Below are positions 8,337 through 17,191 of a DNA stretch of 64,000 nucleotides, one piece after another (the stretch's first letter is position 1; each line of letters begins with the position of its first letter). The position numbers and the translations under genes are program-made. The stretch spans positions 13,337 through 77,336 of the forward strand of contig CAYVHB010000015.1 of assembly GCA_964450865.1 (NCBI GenBank), given 5' to 3'. The DNA comes from CAYVHB01 sp964450865. GTDB taxonomy: Bacteria > Bacillota > Clostridia > Saccharofermentanales > UBA5734. The notes under the pieces were generated by a model. That model worked only from the letters and a program-made list of their open reading frames with translations, made no database searches and had not been told where the DNA came from.

Positions 8337-10040
8337 ATGGCGATGAAAAGCATGACATTCAATCTGTTCGCTGGCTTGCAGCAGATCAGGCTGAGGGGCA
8401 AGATTGCCCTGATCATGATATTACTGGTACTCGGTTCGATCATTGCGGTTGGGATCGCCGCGATCATGGCCCAATACCAGGCTTTGCTGGATGATACCGG
8501 CAAACGCCTGACGTCACTGGCGCACTTTGCAGCCAGCCATATTAACGGTGACGACCTGAATGCGGTCAGATCCGGCGCCAGTGTTGACTCGGAAGCCTAT
8601 ATCCGGGTGCAGACCGAACTGCGCCAGGTTATAGAATCCGCCAACAAAATCCCGATTTCCCAGATCGCGGAAATTATCCAGATGCAAGGTAAAAGCGCCG
8701 GCCGCAATCTCAAGGCGGTGTATGCTTATACGTTGAGCATGCAGGACGGCCGGGTGGTCCAGGGCGCCGATGCCTTTTCATCCGCCGACCATACGACCTA
8801 TAAACAGCCTGGCTCACCCGTTCTTGATTCTGGCATCATTGCCTACGTCAGCCAGATTTATAGCGGTATTCCCTTTTTTGCTTCGGCCCCTTATACAGAT
8901 GATTATGGGACCTGGATTACCGGTTATGCCCGCGTTTTTGACTCGCAGGACAATGTGGCCGGCGTTGTCTGCATTGATGCCTCGCTGGAGTTTATTTATC
9001 GCAAGACCTGGGAACTGGCCTTGCAGGTCCTGCTTTTTGCCGCCGGTTTCATTGTCATAGTCCTGGTATTGAGTTTTTATTTTTCGCGCCGGATTACCGA
9101 GCCGATTGTCCAGCTTAATCGGGGCGCCGGCATCATCGGTGGCGGTGACCTGGACTATCTGATCAAGATCCGGACCGGTGACGAGATAGAAGACCTGGCC
9201 CGCTCCTTTAACCAGATGGCGACCCAGCTCAAGCTCTATATTGAGAACTTGCGTGTTACGACAGCCGAGAAGGAACGTATCGAAAGCGAGCTGAAAATTG
9301 CCCATAAAATCCAGATCAGCATGCTGCCGCGGATTTTCCCGCCGTTCCCCTCAAGACCGGAGCTGTCAATTTATGCGACTATTGAACCAGCCCGCGAGGT
9401 CGGCGGCGACCTTTATGACTTCTTCTTTATTGACGAGCACCGCTTCTGTTTCTTTATTGGTGATGTTTCCGGTAAAGGCGTGCCGGCTGCCCTGTTCATG
9501 GTGATTGCCAAGTCCCTGCTGCGCACCCAGGCCCTGCAAGGCAGCCCAGTTGATGAAATTTTATTCAAGGTCAACAACCTGTTGTGTTCCGATAATGAAG
9601 AAATGATGTTTGTGACTTTGTTTCTGGGTATTCTGGATACCCGGACGGGTGAGCTGGACTTTGCCAATGCCGGACACAACCCGCCGCTGCTGGCCCGCTA
9701 TTCGGCTGCCTTCGAATACATGCGGCCGCGCCGGGGCTTTGTGATGGCCGGGATGGAGAATTTCCGTTTCCGCCGGGAGACGCTGCATCTTGGGCCTGCC
9801 GATGTCCTGTTCTTGTACACCGATGGCGTGACTGAGGCCATGGATATCGATGGCCAGCAGTTCTCCGACCAGCGCCTGAAGGACGTTCTGGCTGAACTCT
9901 CCGCCGTCCCGGAAAAACAGATCATCGCCTCGGTCCGCCAGGAAATTGGCGCTTTCGTCAAGCAAGCCCCGCAGTCGGATGATATTGCCATGCTGGTCAT
10001 CCGCTACAATGGCTACAATGGCTACAATGGCCGTTCATGA
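8337..10040 (+). CDS. Membrane-bound SpoIIE-family PP2C serine phosphatase with sensor and HAMP domains
   Basis: About 567 residues: TM1 (about 22-45), an extracytoplasmic sensor of about 180 residues, TM2 (about 220-245), HAMP (RRITEPIVQLNRGAG...), a coiled linker (AEKERIESELKIAHKIQISM) and a PP2C core. Core signatures are REVGGDLYDFF (near 356), FIGDVSGKGVPAALFMV, ANAGHNPPLL, LYTDGVTEA (near 493) and SDDIAML. Such enzymes dephosphorylate a STAS anti-anti-sigma factor and oppose RsbW-like kinases such as the one at 1262-1663. GGAG at 8329 serves ATG 8337, 8343 or 8352. The C-terminus is a 9-bp triplication giving YNGYNGYNG. Confidence 0.9.
   Translation: MAMKSMTFNLFAGLQQIRLRGKIALIMILLVLGSIIAVGIAAIMAQYQALLDDTGKRLTSLAHFAASHINGDDLNAVRSGASVDSEAYIRVQTELRQVIESANKIPISQIAEIIQMQGKSAGRNLKAVYAYTLSMQDGRVVQGADAFSSADHTTYKQPGSPVLDSGIIAYVSQIYSGIPFFASAPYTDDYGTWITGYARVFDSQDNVAGVVCIDASLEFIYRKTWELALQVLLFAAGFIVIVLVLSFYFSRRITEPIVQLNRGAGIIGGGDLDYLIKIRTGDEIEDLARSFNQMATQLKLYIENLRVTTAEKERIESELKIAHKIQISMLPRIFPPFPSRPELSIYATIEPAREVGGDLYDFFFIDEHRFCFFIGDVSGKGVPAALFMVIAKSLLRTQALQGSPVDEILFKVNNLLCSDNEEMMFVTLFLGILDTRTGELDFANAGHNPPLLARYSAAFEYMRPRRGFVMAGMENFRFRRETLHLGPADVLFLYTDGVTEAMDIDGQQFSDQRLKDVLAELSAVPEKQIIASVRQEIGAFVKQAPQSDDIAMLVIRYNGYNGYNGRS
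10005..10031 (+). repeat. Three perfect tandem 9-mers at the end of the SpoIIE gene
   Basis: CTACAATGG is repeated three times in frame, adding Tyr-Asn-Gly units to the extreme C-terminus, past the conserved domain. Confidence 0.85.
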
Positions 10041-10161
10041 GCCGGCCGCTTTCGGCCAGGCGCATCACCGGCCAGGATCGGGCTGCGTCCCGTTTTACCG
10101 TACCGGGCCCTGGTTTACCAGGCCCTGGCATGGGGCGGCAAAATAAACCATGACAGACTGT

Positions 10162-10189
10162 TTGCATGAACCGGCATTTCCGCTATAAT
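10162..10189 (+). promoter_or_regulatory. Promoter for xpt
   Basis: -35 TTGCAT (10162-10167), a 16-base spacer and -10 TATAAT (10184-10189). Transcription should start about 20 bases before the xpt ATG, leaving no room for a purine riboswitch. Confidence 0.7.
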
Positions 10190-10215
10190 GCTACTATTCA
10201 AGGGGAGGCGTTGTC

Positions 10216-10800
10216 ATGCAGCTGTTGAAAGAGCGGATTCTCAGGGACGGGCAGGTTTTGTCCGGACAGATCCTGAAGGTTGACAGTTTTCTGAATCATC
10301 AGATGGATCCGGTTCTGATGGCGGCAATCGGCGAGGAGTTTGCCCGCCGCTATACCGGTGAGCCGATCACCCGCATCCTGACCCTTGAAGCATCGGGCAT
10401 CGCTCCGGCGCTTTTCACCGGCTTTTATTTAAAAGTGCCGGTTGTATTTGCCAAAAAGACCCAGTCAGCCAATCAGGATGCCGGCACCTTTTCGGCACCT
10501 GTCCATTCCTATACGCGCGGGCATGACAATATCATCCGGGTCTCGCGCCGATACCTGTCCCCGACCGACCACATCCTGCTGATCGATGATTTCCTGGCCC
10601 ATGGCGAGGCCCTGCTGGGCCTGGCTGAACTGGTTCATCAGGCCGGCGCCACGCTGGCCGGAGCCGGTATCGTCATTGAGAAAGGCTTCCAGGATGGGGG
10701 CCGGAGGGTCCGTTCCAAGGGCATCCGGGTAGAATCCCTGGCCATTATAAAAGACATGTCTGACGGACATGTTGAATTCGCGGAAAGTCCATACATGTAG
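10216..10800 (+). CDS. xpt: Xanthine phosphoribosyltransferase
   Basis: Purine salvage: converts xanthine and PRPP to XMP. 194 residues, the normal length. The family N-terminus (MQLLKERILRDGQVLSG, then LKVDSFLNHQMDP) is clear. The PRPP-binding loop is HILLIDDFLAHGEAL (about 118-132), and VVFAKKTQSAN carries the basic stretch typical of Xpt. SD GGGGAGG precedes ATG 10216. It stands 14 bases before the nucleoside-binding lipoprotein gene, fitting an operon that imports nucleosides and salvages their bases. Confidence 0.95.
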   Translation: MQLLKERILRDGQVLSGQILKVDSFLNHQMDPVLMAAIGEEFARRYTGEPITRILTLEASGIAPALFTGFYLKVPVVFAKKTQSANQDAGTFSAPVHSYTRGHDNIIRVSRRYLSPTDHILLIDDFLAHGEALLGLAELVHQAGATLAGAGIVIEKGFQDGGRRVRSKGIRVESLAIIKDMSDGHVEFAESPYM

Positions 10801-10814
10801 GAGGAGATTACCCA

Positions 10815-11969
10815 ATGAGACTTCGCAAGATCCTGACCCTGATCCTTTGTTTCCTGCTGGCCGCCAGCACCCTGGCGGCTGCCGGCTGTACGCAGACCAC
10901 CACCACCGGCGCGACCAGCTCCGGCACAACCACCACGGCGGCCACCACGGCCGCAGTCAGCAAAGTGAAAGTCGGCGTCATCTATATCAGTCCCAAGAAT
11001 GACGGCGGCTGGTCACAGGCTCACGCCAACGGCTTTGCCGCAGCGGTCGCCGCAATCGGGGCCGACAAGGTCGAGCTCAAGGAAATTGAAAATGTAGCCG
11101 ATACGGACGTCCAGAAGACGGAAACAGCTGTCAAGCAGCTGATCGCCGAAGGTTGCCAGATCATTTTTGCTACCAGCTACGGTTACATGGATACCATTGA
11201 GAAGCTGGCCAAGGAAAATCCGGCTGTCAAATTCGAGCACTGCTCGGGCTACAAGAGCGCCGATAATTTCGCCAATTACTTTGGCCAGATCGAGCAGCCC
11301 CGTTTCCTGTCCGGTATCATCGCCGGCAAAATGACCAAATCCAATGTGATCGGCTATGTCGCGGCCCAGAAGATCCCGGAAGTCATGCGTGGCATCAATT
11401 CTTTCACCCTCGGTGTGCGCTCGGTCAATCCGGCTGCCGTTGTCAAAGTGACCTGGACCAATACCTGGTATGATCCGCAGCTGGAAAAGGAAGCCGCCAT
11501 TTCCCTGATTGACAGTGGCGCCGACGTCATTGCCCAGCATCAGGACTCCACCGCTGCCCAGCAGGCCGCCCAGGAGAAAAAAGTCTTCGGCATCGGCTAT
11601 GACAATCCGATGTACAGCGATGCGATCAAGGATGCTTATCTGACCGCGCCGATCTGGAAGTGGGGCGCTTATTACCAGACCCGCATGCAGGCGATGCTGG
11701 ATGGCACCTGGAAATCCGGCGCTTACTGGGGCGGCATGCAGGATGGCATTGTAGCCCTTGACACCATGACCAGCCTGGTTCCGGCTGATGTGCAGGCCCA
11801 GGTCAATACCATGGTTGACACCATGAAGGCCAAGGGTAATGACTTCGTCTTTGCCGGCCCGATCAAGGACAACACCGGCAAAGAGCGGGTCGCCACCGGC
11901 CAGTCGCTTTCGGCCGCGGACCAGATGAGCATGGACTGGTACGTTGAAGGCGTTGTAGTCACCGAATAA
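10815..11969 (+). CDS. bmpA: BMP-family nucleoside-binding lipoprotein of an ABC importer
   Basis: 384 residues. The lipoprotein signal ends at lipobox LAAAGC (Cys25), followed by a Thr/Ala/Ser-rich tether. The PnrA/Med fold begins KVKVGVIYISPKNDGGWSQA and contains ETAVKQLIAEGCQIIFATS, NYFGQIEQPRFLSGIIAGKM and GADVIAQHQDSTAAQQAA, all standard for BMP proteins that bind purine nucleosides. SD AGGAGGAG precedes the ATG. It is followed by a 16-bp perfect inverted repeat, then the ATPase and two permeases. The symbol is by family, not proven orthology. Confidence 0.92.
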   Translation: MRLRKILTLILCFLLAASTLAAAGCTQTTTTGATSSGTTTTAATTAAVSKVKVGVIYISPKNDGGWSQAHANGFAAAVAAIGADKVELKEIENVADTDVQKTETAVKQLIAEGCQIIFATSYGYMDTIEKLAKENPAVKFEHCSGYKSADNFANYFGQIEQPRFLSGIIAGKMTKSNVIGYVAAQKIPEVMRGINSFTLGVRSVNPAAVVKVTWTNTWYDPQLEKEAAISLIDSGADVIAQHQDSTAAQQAAQEKKVFGIGYDNPMYSDAIKDAYLTAPIWKWGAYYQTRMQAMLDGTWKSGAYWGGMQDGIVALDTMTSLVPADVQAQVNTMVDTMKAKGNDFVFAGPIKDNTGKERVATGQSLSAADQMSMDWYVEGVVVTE

Positions 11970-11984
11970 TATTGAGACTGATAA

Positions 11985-12064
11985 CCTGACAGACCCCGGA
12001 ACCGTCACGCCGCCTGGACCGCCAGTCCAGACCGGTGCTGATGGCCTTTCCGGGGTCTGTCAGG
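11985..12064 (+). promoter_or_regulatory. Long perfect stem-loop between the binding-protein and ATPase genes
   Basis: CCTGACAGACCCCGGA (11985-12000) pairs perfectly with 12049-12064, and a smaller stem (CTGGAC/GTCCAG, 12014-12030) lies inside. No T run follows. A structure here could protect the upstream message from decay and make binding protein in excess of the membrane subunits, which is a common arrangement. Confidence 0.75.
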
Positions 12065-12089
12065 AATTTTGCCTGATTGAGGTAAAGCC

Positions 12090-13712
12090 ATGCAGCAGTC
12101 CGATCCAGTAGCCGCCATCGTCATGCACGGCATATCGAAGGCCTTTGGCACCGTGCAGGCTAATTCAGACATCAGCTTTTCAGTCCGCACCGGAGAGATT
12201 CATGCCTTGCTCGGCGAAAATGGCTCCGGCAAGTCCACATTGATGAATATTCTGTCCGGTATCTATCTGCCAGATGCCGGGACCATTGACGTCCATGGGC
12301 AACGGGTGATTTTCCGCAGTCCGCGCGACTCGATGCGCCAGGGCATTGGCATGATCCATCAGCATTTCAAACTGGTCGAAAACCTGACCGCGCTGGAGAA
12401 TATCATGGCCGGCACCGGACACGGCCTGCTGGTCGACCGGGCCGCTGCCCGCCGGAAGATCAAGGTGCTCTCCGAACAGTTTGCAATGGGGGTGGACCCC
12501 GACCGGCTGGTCAGTTCGCTGTCCGTCGGTGAGAAACAGACTGTCGAAATTCTCAAGGTCCTGTATCGCGGGTCGCGGATCCTGATCCTGGACGAGCCGA
12601 CCGCCGTCCTGACGCCCCAGGAAATTGAACGGCTCTTCATGATCTTGCGCCGGATGCGCGATGACGGCGAATCGGTTATATTTATCAGCCACAAGCTGAA
12701 CGAAGTGCTCGCCTTAAGTGACCGGGTCACCATCCTGCGCCATGGCCGGACGATAGGCACGGTCGAGACGGCCCGGACCAGCACCCATCAGCTGGTTGAA
12801 ATGATGGTCGGCCGGGCTGTCGACCTGTCGATCAGCCGGCCTCAATTGCCGGTTGCTGAAGTCTGCCTGACTGTCAGTGACCTGGTCGTCCGTGATCTCG
12901 AGGACATTGCCCGCCTCGACCAGGTCAGTTTTGATCTTTATCATGGTGAAATCCTCGGTGTAGCCGGCCTGGCCGGCAGTGGCCAGAAGGAGCTCTGCGA
13001 AACGATCGCCGGCCTGCAGAAGCCGGTTTCCGGCAGTGTCCGTTTTCATGGCCAGGATATCATTGGCAGAACACCGCGCGAAATCATCCGCATGGGCATC
13101 AGCATGAGCTTTATCCCGGAGGACCGGCTCGGCATGGGCCTGGTAGCCTCGATGGACATTGCCGACAACATCATGCTCAAGGACTACGCCTTTCACAAGG
13201 GCCTGTTCGTCGACCGCCAGGAGGCCCGCCGCAAGGCCCGCCGCATTGTTGAACAGCTCGAAATCAATACACCCGGCATTTTTCATACCGTGCGCAAATT
13301 GTCCGGCGGCAATATCCAGAAAGTCATCCTCGGCCGCGAGATCAATCTCAGTCCCCGCCTGCTGATTACCGCCTACGCAGTGCGCGGCCTCGATATCCAT
13401 TCGTCTTATACGATTTACAACCTGATCAACGAGCAAAAGCAGAAGCATGTCGCGGTTCTCTATATCGGTGAAGACCTGGATGTGCTGCTTGAATTGTGCG
13501 ACCGGATCCTGGTGTTATGCAATGGCAAGGTGACGGGTATTGTCGATGCCCGGCAGACGACCAAGGAACAGATCGGCCTGATGATGACCGGTACCCCGCT
13601 TGACGAGGCGATGATTGCCGGCCAGGACCGTGCCAGCCAGCCGGATACCCCGCTGGCGGCCGGCGACCAGCCCCGGACGATGCAAAACTATGATGAGAGG
13701 AGAGGATCCTGA
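12090..13712 (+). CDS. nupA: Nucleoside ABC importer, double ATPase subunit
   Basis: 540 residues with two ABC domains, as in sugar and nucleoside importers (RbsA/YufO type). Domain 1 has Walker A GENGSGKSTL (residues 42-51), signature LSVGEKQ, Walker B ILILDEPTAVLT and switch FISHK. Domain 2 has the usual altered P-loop GLAGSGQKELCE, signature LSGGNIQK and a degraded Walker B (LLITAYAVRGLDI) lacking the catalytic Glu. Hydrolysis probably occurs mainly at one site. The stop overlaps the next start as TGATG. SD TGAGGT precedes ATG 12090. Confidence 0.93.
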   Translation: MQQSDPVAAIVMHGISKAFGTVQANSDISFSVRTGEIHALLGENGSGKSTLMNILSGIYLPDAGTIDVHGQRVIFRSPRDSMRQGIGMIHQHFKLVENLTALENIMAGTGHGLLVDRAAARRKIKVLSEQFAMGVDPDRLVSSLSVGEKQTVEILKVLYRGSRILILDEPTAVLTPQEIERLFMILRRMRDDGESVIFISHKLNEVLALSDRVTILRHGRTIGTVETARTSTHQLVEMMVGRAVDLSISRPQLPVAEVCLTVSDLVVRDLEDIARLDQVSFDLYHGEILGVAGLAGSGQKELCETIAGLQKPVSGSVRFHGQDIIGRTPREIIRMGISMSFIPEDRLGMGLVASMDIADNIMLKDYAFHKGLFVDRQEARRKARRIVEQLEINTPGIFHTVRKLSGGNIQKVILGREINLSPRLLITAYAVRGLDIHSSYTIYNLINEQKQKHVAVLYIGEDLDVLLELCDRILVLCNGKVTGIVDARQTTKEQIGLMMTGTPLDEAMIAGQDRASQPDTPLAAGDQPRTMQNYDERRGS

Positions 13713-14806
13713 TGCGTCTGCGCATAGCCAAGCAAGAATCAGTCAGCGGCTGGCAGGCCGCCGTGATCCGTACGGCCTCAGTGCTGGCCGCCCTGCTTTT
13801 ATCCGGTATTGTGATGGCGATCATGGGTTATAATCCGGGTGCTGCCTTCCTGGCAATCGTCAAGGGTTCACTCGGTTCGGCTTACGGCCTGACCAATACC
13901 GTCACAGTAGCAATCCCGCTGCTGATTGTCTCCCTCGGCCTGGCGATCAGCTTCTCCATGCGTTTCTGGAATATTGGCGGCGAAGGCCAGATGATCGTTG
14001 GTGCCATCTGTGCCACCTACGTCTCCCATCATCTGCCGGCGACGGTGCCGCCCGCTATCCTGATGCTGGCAATGAGCCTGGCCGCCATGGCCGGCGGCGC
14101 GCTGTATGCGCTGATCCCGGGGCTCTTCCGGGCCTATTCCGGGACGAATGAAACCCTGTTCACCCTGATGCTCAATTATATCGCGATTAAAGTCACAATC
14201 TACCTGCGGCTGGTGTTGTGGAAAGATCCGGCTGCCAAGGGCTTTCCCCATATCAAGTCCATTCCCGATGCCGCCCATCTGCCCATGCTGTTCGGTGTGC
14301 ACATCGGCTGGATCGTCGCCCTCGCCTGCACGGCCTTTGTTTATATTTACCTAAAATATACCAAGCGCGGTTATGAAATCCGGGTTGTCGGCGAAAGTGA
14401 GCGGACCGCGCAATATGCAGGTATCAACGTCCGCCAGATCCTGCTGATTGGCGTGATGATGTCCGGCGCAATTGTCGGCCTGGCCGGCTTTGTCAAGCTC
14501 AGCGGCGCGTCCTTCATGCTGTCGGAAAGCATCGCCGGTGGCGCCGGCTTTTCGGCGGTTATCATCGCCTGGCTGGCCCAGCTCAACGCGCCGGCCATGG
14601 TGATTGTCTCCCTGCTCTTCGCAGCCATGGAGCAGGGCGCGATGGGCATGGAGCTGTCGCTGGGGACACCCGTTTCCGTGGCCGATATCATCAAGGGTAC
14701 GATCCTGTTCATGGCCCTGGCATCGGAATTCTTTATCTCTTATCGCCTGATTCTCGACCGTCATGTCCAGCCGGCTGCAGGCCGGGAACAGGGAGGTGAA
14801 GCCTGA
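13712..14806 (+). CDS. nupB: Nucleoside ABC importer, permease subunit 1
   Basis: 364-residue inner-membrane permease of the BPD_transp_2 (LivH/RbsC-like) family, paired with the next gene. About 9-10 hydrophobic helices are visible. WNIGGEGQMIVGAICATYV is the conserved family segment, and GYEIRVVGESERTAQYAGI is the cytoplasmic loop contacting the ATPase. Start ATG overlaps the upstream stop by one base (TGATG), and its own stop overlaps the next start the same way, with AGGAGAGG upstream. Function is inferred from the operon with a BMP lipoprotein and xpt. Confidence 0.92.
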   Translation: MRLRIAKQESVSGWQAAVIRTASVLAALLLSGIVMAIMGYNPGAAFLAIVKGSLGSAYGLTNTVTVAIPLLIVSLGLAISFSMRFWNIGGEGQMIVGAICATYVSHHLPATVPPAILMLAMSLAAMAGGALYALIPGLFRAYSGTNETLFTLMLNYIAIKVTIYLRLVLWKDPAAKGFPHIKSIPDAAHLPMLFGVHIGWIVALACTAFVYIYLKYTKRGYEIRVVGESERTAQYAGINVRQILLIGVMMSGAIVGLAGFVKLSGASFMLSESIAGGAGFSAVIIAWLAQLNAPAMVIVSLLFAAMEQGAMGMELSLGTPVSVADIIKGTILFMALASEFFISYRLILDRHVQPAAGREQGGEA

Positions 14807-15795
14807 TGGAGACCGCCTTGCTGATAGCCCTTTTCCTGTCTTCTGCCATCCGCATGTCCGTGCCCCTGTTGCTGGGGACCCTGGGCGAGTCGCTGACCGA
14901 GCGGACCGGCAACCTGAATCTCGGCGTGGAAGGCCTGATGATGATGGGTGCCGCCACCGGTTTCCTGGCAGCCTACCATACCGACAGCATCTGGCTGGCC
15001 ATCCTGGCCGGCATGCTCGGTTCCGGCTTCGGCGCCCTGATTTATGCGGTCCTGACGATTACTTTCCGGACGAAACAGGACGTCACCGGCCTGGCTCTCA
15101 CGATCTTTGGCAGCGGCTTTGCCAATACATTGTGCAAGAAACTGGCCAACCAGAATACCCCGGCCGGCATCCGCGCCTTTACCGAAGCCAAACCGCTGCA
15201 GCTGCCGCTGGAATCAGCCGGCTCCTGGCCGGTCATCGGACCGGTCCTGAAGTTCCTGGACACGACTTTCCTGCAGCATAACGCCTTTGTCTACCTGGCC
15301 TTCCTGCTGGCCATCGCCGGCTGGTTCTATCTGTTCCGCACCCGCCAGGGCCTGCATACGCGGATGATTGGCGAGAATCCGGCCGCCGCCGAAGCGTCCG
15401 GCATCCGGGTCATCGGCAGCAAGTATTTCAACGTCATCCTCGGTGGCATGCTCTGCGGCCTGGCCGGGGTCTACATTTCGGTCGTCAATGTCGGCACATA
15501 CCTCGAAAATATCGTTGCCGGACGTGGCTGGATCGTCGTAGCGCTCGTCATTTTCATCCGCTGGGATCCGCTCAAGGCGATTGCCGGCTCACTGCTCTTC
15601 GGGGCCCTCGAGATCGTCGGTTTCCGGCTCCAGCATGTCAAGGCCCTCTCCGGAATCCCGATATTCTCGCAGTATGTCATCGACATGTACCCCTACCTGA
15701 TGACGATCCTGGTCCTGATCCTGACTTATGCCCGCAAACGCGCCTATCGCGGTCCGGCGGCCCTCGGTGTACCCTACTTCCGCGAAGACCGCTAA
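14806..15795 (+). CDS. nupC: Nucleoside ABC importer, permease subunit 2
   Basis: 329 residues, second BPD_transp_2 permease and last gene of the operon. The family core reads ERTGNLNLGVEGLMMMGA near residue 30, and the coupling loop is GLHTRMIGENPAAAEASGI. About nine transmembrane helices. SD GGGAGG lies 8 bases before the TGATG overlap. The stop is 35 bases from the convergent fabV stop, with no clear terminator between them. Confidence 0.92.
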   Translation: METALLIALFLSSAIRMSVPLLLGTLGESLTERTGNLNLGVEGLMMMGAATGFLAAYHTDSIWLAILAGMLGSGFGALIYAVLTITFRTKQDVTGLALTIFGSGFANTLCKKLANQNTPAGIRAFTEAKPLQLPLESAGSWPVIGPVLKFLDTTFLQHNAFVYLAFLLAIAGWFYLFRTRQGLHTRMIGENPAAAEASGIRVIGSKYFNVILGGMLCGLAGVYISVVNVGTYLENIVAGRGWIVVALVIFIRWDPLKAIAGSLLFGALEIVGFRLQHVKALSGIPIFSQYVIDMYPYLMTILVLILTYARKRAYRGPAALGVPYFREDR

Positions 15796-15830
15796 GCTGT
15801 GCCGCGTTTGCGCGATGTCGTCAGCGCGAA

Positions 15831-17009
15831 TCAGCCGATGCTGGGGATGGCCACGTTGATATCAATGTCCTGGCTGTAGTCGATACCGGGCAAATTGAAA
15901 CCGAACATCTGATAGAAGTCTTCCCAATAGCCGGTGATGTCGCAATACTCGCCGGCATTTTCAGTCTTCAGGCTGCCCCAGATCCGGGTGATGGCCTGCT
16001 GGATCTCGTCCCGCATTTCCCAGTCATCAACCCGCAGGCGTCCCTGGTCATCAAGCACCGGCTGACCGACAAACAGCTTGTCATGGTACAGGCGGTAGAT
16101 CTGCTCAATGCAGCCCTCGTGGATCCCCTTTTCCTTCATGATCTTGTAGAGGAGCGAGATATAAAGCGGGACAACCGGGATGGCCGCGCTGGCCTGGGTG
16201 ACGAGCGCCTTGTTGACCGAAATATAGGCCTTGACCTGCGGATATTCCTGAGACATCCGGACGGCCGTCTCATAGAGATGCTTCTTGGCCATGCCGATCG
16301 AGCCATTGAGGTAAATCGGATGGGTCAGCTCGGGGCCGATATAGGAGTAGGCAATTGTCACGGTCTGCGGCGCCAGGACGCCAGCGGCATCCAGCGCGGC
16401 GATCCAGTCCTGCCAGTCCTCGCCGCCCATGACCTTGACGGTATGCAGGACTTCCTCCTCGCTGGCCGGCTCAATCTCCACCTCGGAAATGGCATTGGTT
16501 TTCAGGTCAATGGTGCTGTTGCGATAGACGCCCTGTGTCGTCTTGAGGACAGAGGAATAAATAGTCCCATCGGCCATGGTCCGGCGCGGCGAAGCCAGGC
16601 TGTAAACAATCAGGTCGACCTGGCCGAGATCCTGGCGGATCAGGTCAATGGTCTGCTGCTTGATCGCCGCCGAGAAGGCGTCACCATTGATGGATTTGGC
16701 ATAGAGCCCCTCGGCGTGAGCCCGCTTTTCAAAAGCGGCTGTGTTATACCAGCCGGCTGATGCGGTGCGATTGCCGCCGGCGGCTTTGTCAAAAATGATC
16801 CCGATGGTCGCTGCCCCACAGGCAAAAGCGGAGCTGATCCGCGATGCCAGTCCATAACCGGTGGATGCGCCAATGACCAGCACTTTTTTTGCGCCGTCTA
16901 TCCTGGACTGAGCCGAGACATAGTCGATCTGGCGATTGACATTGGCTGCGCAGCCCACAGCATGGGCCGTTGTACAGATAAATCCGCGGACTTTGGGTTC
17001 AACAATCAT
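15831..17009 (-). CDS. fabV: Trans-2-enoyl-CoA/ACP reductase (FabV/TER)
   Basis: NADH-dependent reduction of trans-2-enoyl thioesters, either the last step of fatty-acid elongation or butyryl-CoA formation. 392 residues, a normal length. The start MIVEPKVRGFICTTAH is diagnostic. The nucleotide-binding loop is VIGASTGYGLASRI (about 46-59), and the catalytic pair is Y233 and K242 in the FabV-specific Tyr-x8-Lys spacing. YSYIGPELTHPIY precedes it. The frame extends 27 codons upstream, but GGAGGT sits 4 bases before ATG 17009 and the extension is a tandem repeat, so 17009 is chosen. FabV proteins are known for triclosan tolerance; the sequence cannot tell the in vivo substrate. Confidence 0.95.
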   Translation of the reverse strand: MIVEPKVRGFICTTAHAVGCAANVNRQIDYVSAQSRIDGAKKVLVIGASTGYGLASRISSAFACGAATIGIIFDKAAGGNRTASAGWYNTAAFEKRAHAEGLYAKSINGDAFSAAIKQQTIDLIRQDLGQVDLIVYSLASPRRTMADGTIYSSVLKTTQGVYRNSTIDLKTNAISEVEIEPASEEEVLHTVKVMGGEDWQDWIAALDAAGVLAPQTVTIAYSYIGPELTHPIYLNGSIGMAKKHLYETAVRMSQEYPQVKAYISVNKALVTQASAAIPVVPLYISLLYKIMKEKGIHEGCIEQIYRLYHDKLFVGQPVLDDQGRLRVDDWEMRDEIQQAITRIWGSLKTENAGEYCDITGYWEDFYQMFGFNLPGIDYSQDIDINVAIPSIG

Positions 17010-17016
17010 AAATACC

Positions 17017-17082
17017 TCCGTGGCCTGGCCCGATCCGCCGGCCGGTTCTGCTATTTCCGTGGCCTGGCCCGATCCGCCGGCC
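17017..17082. repeat. Two identical 27-bp repeats over the fabV ribosome-binding region
   Basis: The 27 bases at 17017-17043 recur exactly at 17056-17082 (period 39). A remnant (ATCGTGGCCTG) lies at 17096-17106. The gene-proximal copy runs into the SD; the distal copy has GGAAAT in its place. Confidence 0.9.
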
Positions 17083-17137
17083 AGTTTCAATTCAATCGTG
17101 GCCTGCTGGACCTGGCAAGCCCATTTTATCCGGTGAA

Positions 17138-17167
17138 TTGCCTTATTATAACAAATATCCGTATAAT
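17138..17167 (+). promoter_or_regulatory. Promoter for the alpha-glucosidase gene
   Basis: -35 TTGCCT (17138-17143), an 18-base spacer and -10 TATAAT (17162-17167). The leader is short, about 20 bases, with GGAGGG before the ATG at 17192. Confidence 0.65.
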
Positions 17168-17191
17168 GGGAATACCGAAGGAGGGATGTAA

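Noticed and set aside
10041..10215. Purine riboswitch before xpt
   Set aside because: Expected in many Bacillota, but the promoter lies only about 20 bases before the start and the conserved aptamer loops are not present.
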